Below, in pieces: positions 63,938-64,000 of a stretch of 64,000 bases of DNA. Within the stretch, counting starts at the first letter, position 1. The number at the start of each line of letters is the position of its first letter. Source of the stretch: Symbiodinium kawagutii (lineage: Eukaryota; Sar; Dinophyceae; Suessiales; Symbiodiniaceae); the NCBI GenBank assembly GCA_009767595.1, contig VSDK01001298.1:1-64000 (forward strand), in the 5' to 3' direction. The position numbers were made by a program, and so were the translations under genes. Below the pieces are notes generated by a model. It was not told where the DNA came from and made no database searches. It saw nothing but the letters and a program-made list of their open reading frames with translations.

Positions 63938-64000
63938 CAAAGGACCAACGGCAGTTTCCCATAGTTGGAGCAGAGCAAGCGAAGAAAGTGCTCGATCCTG
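63938..64000 (+). CDS. SnoaL-like protein, exon 2 (partial, runs off window)
   Basis: Strong acceptor TTTTTTGTTTCAG before 63938. In matching phase it reads K-D-Q-R-Q-F-P-I-V-G-A-E-Q-A-K-K-V-L-D-P, which is the usual C-terminal G-x-E-Q-A-x-K-x-L-D tail of this family. The intron is about 160 bp. Confidence 0.8.

Overview
The window looks like nuclear DNA of an alveolate, most likely a dinoflagellate. The reasons are: short, phase-coherent exons with GT-AG and some GC-AG borders; degenerate interstitial arrays of telomere-type TTTAGGG units; decayed LINE-type and DIRS/Ngaro-like retroelement fragments; long (CAT)n tracts; and an exon-borne motif C-W-x3-F-T-x-[ED]-x-C-C that I recall (from memory, unchecked) from predicted dinoflagellate proteins. 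No rRNA, tRNA, operon or prokaryotic signal was seen. The species is not determined. Exons were called by eye from an open frame plus flanking splice sites, so most exon borders are provisional.

Layout. 0-1.45 kb: 5'-truncated reverse transcriptase/RNase H remnant ending in an 88-bp direct repeat. 1.5-12.6 kb (+): intron-rich coding region, including a 369-bp tandem duplication that copies a 3' splice site, then a putative secreted protein built from repeated Cys-motif exons (3.3-8.2 kb), then further exons to a stop at 12.56 kb. 12.6-35.7 kb: further plus-strand exons of several unrecognised genes. 36.2-37.0 and 40.9-41.9 kb: exon sets on the minus strand. 42-47.8 kb: more plus-strand exons, one of them the C-terminal half of an FKBP-type prolyl isomerase domain, plus one minus-strand exon at 43.4-43.7 kb.

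From about 48 kb the character changes. Intron-like exon patterns stop. Frameshifted relics, minisatellites and at least four LINE fragments dominate (51.0-51.5 minus, 54.2-56.6 plus, 56.6-57.7 plus, 59.4 minus). There is a (GAT)n cluster with a 21-N assembly gap at 61.6 kb. The window ends with the clearest gene, a SnoaL-like (NTF2 fold) protein of the type often found next to or fused with dienelactone hydrolases; its second exon runs off the end.

The most interesting item is the family of paralogous Cys-motif exons, at least five in 4.9 kb on one strand. Two of them have the same length (72 nt) and phase (0/0), and they are preceded by a candidate signal-peptide exon.
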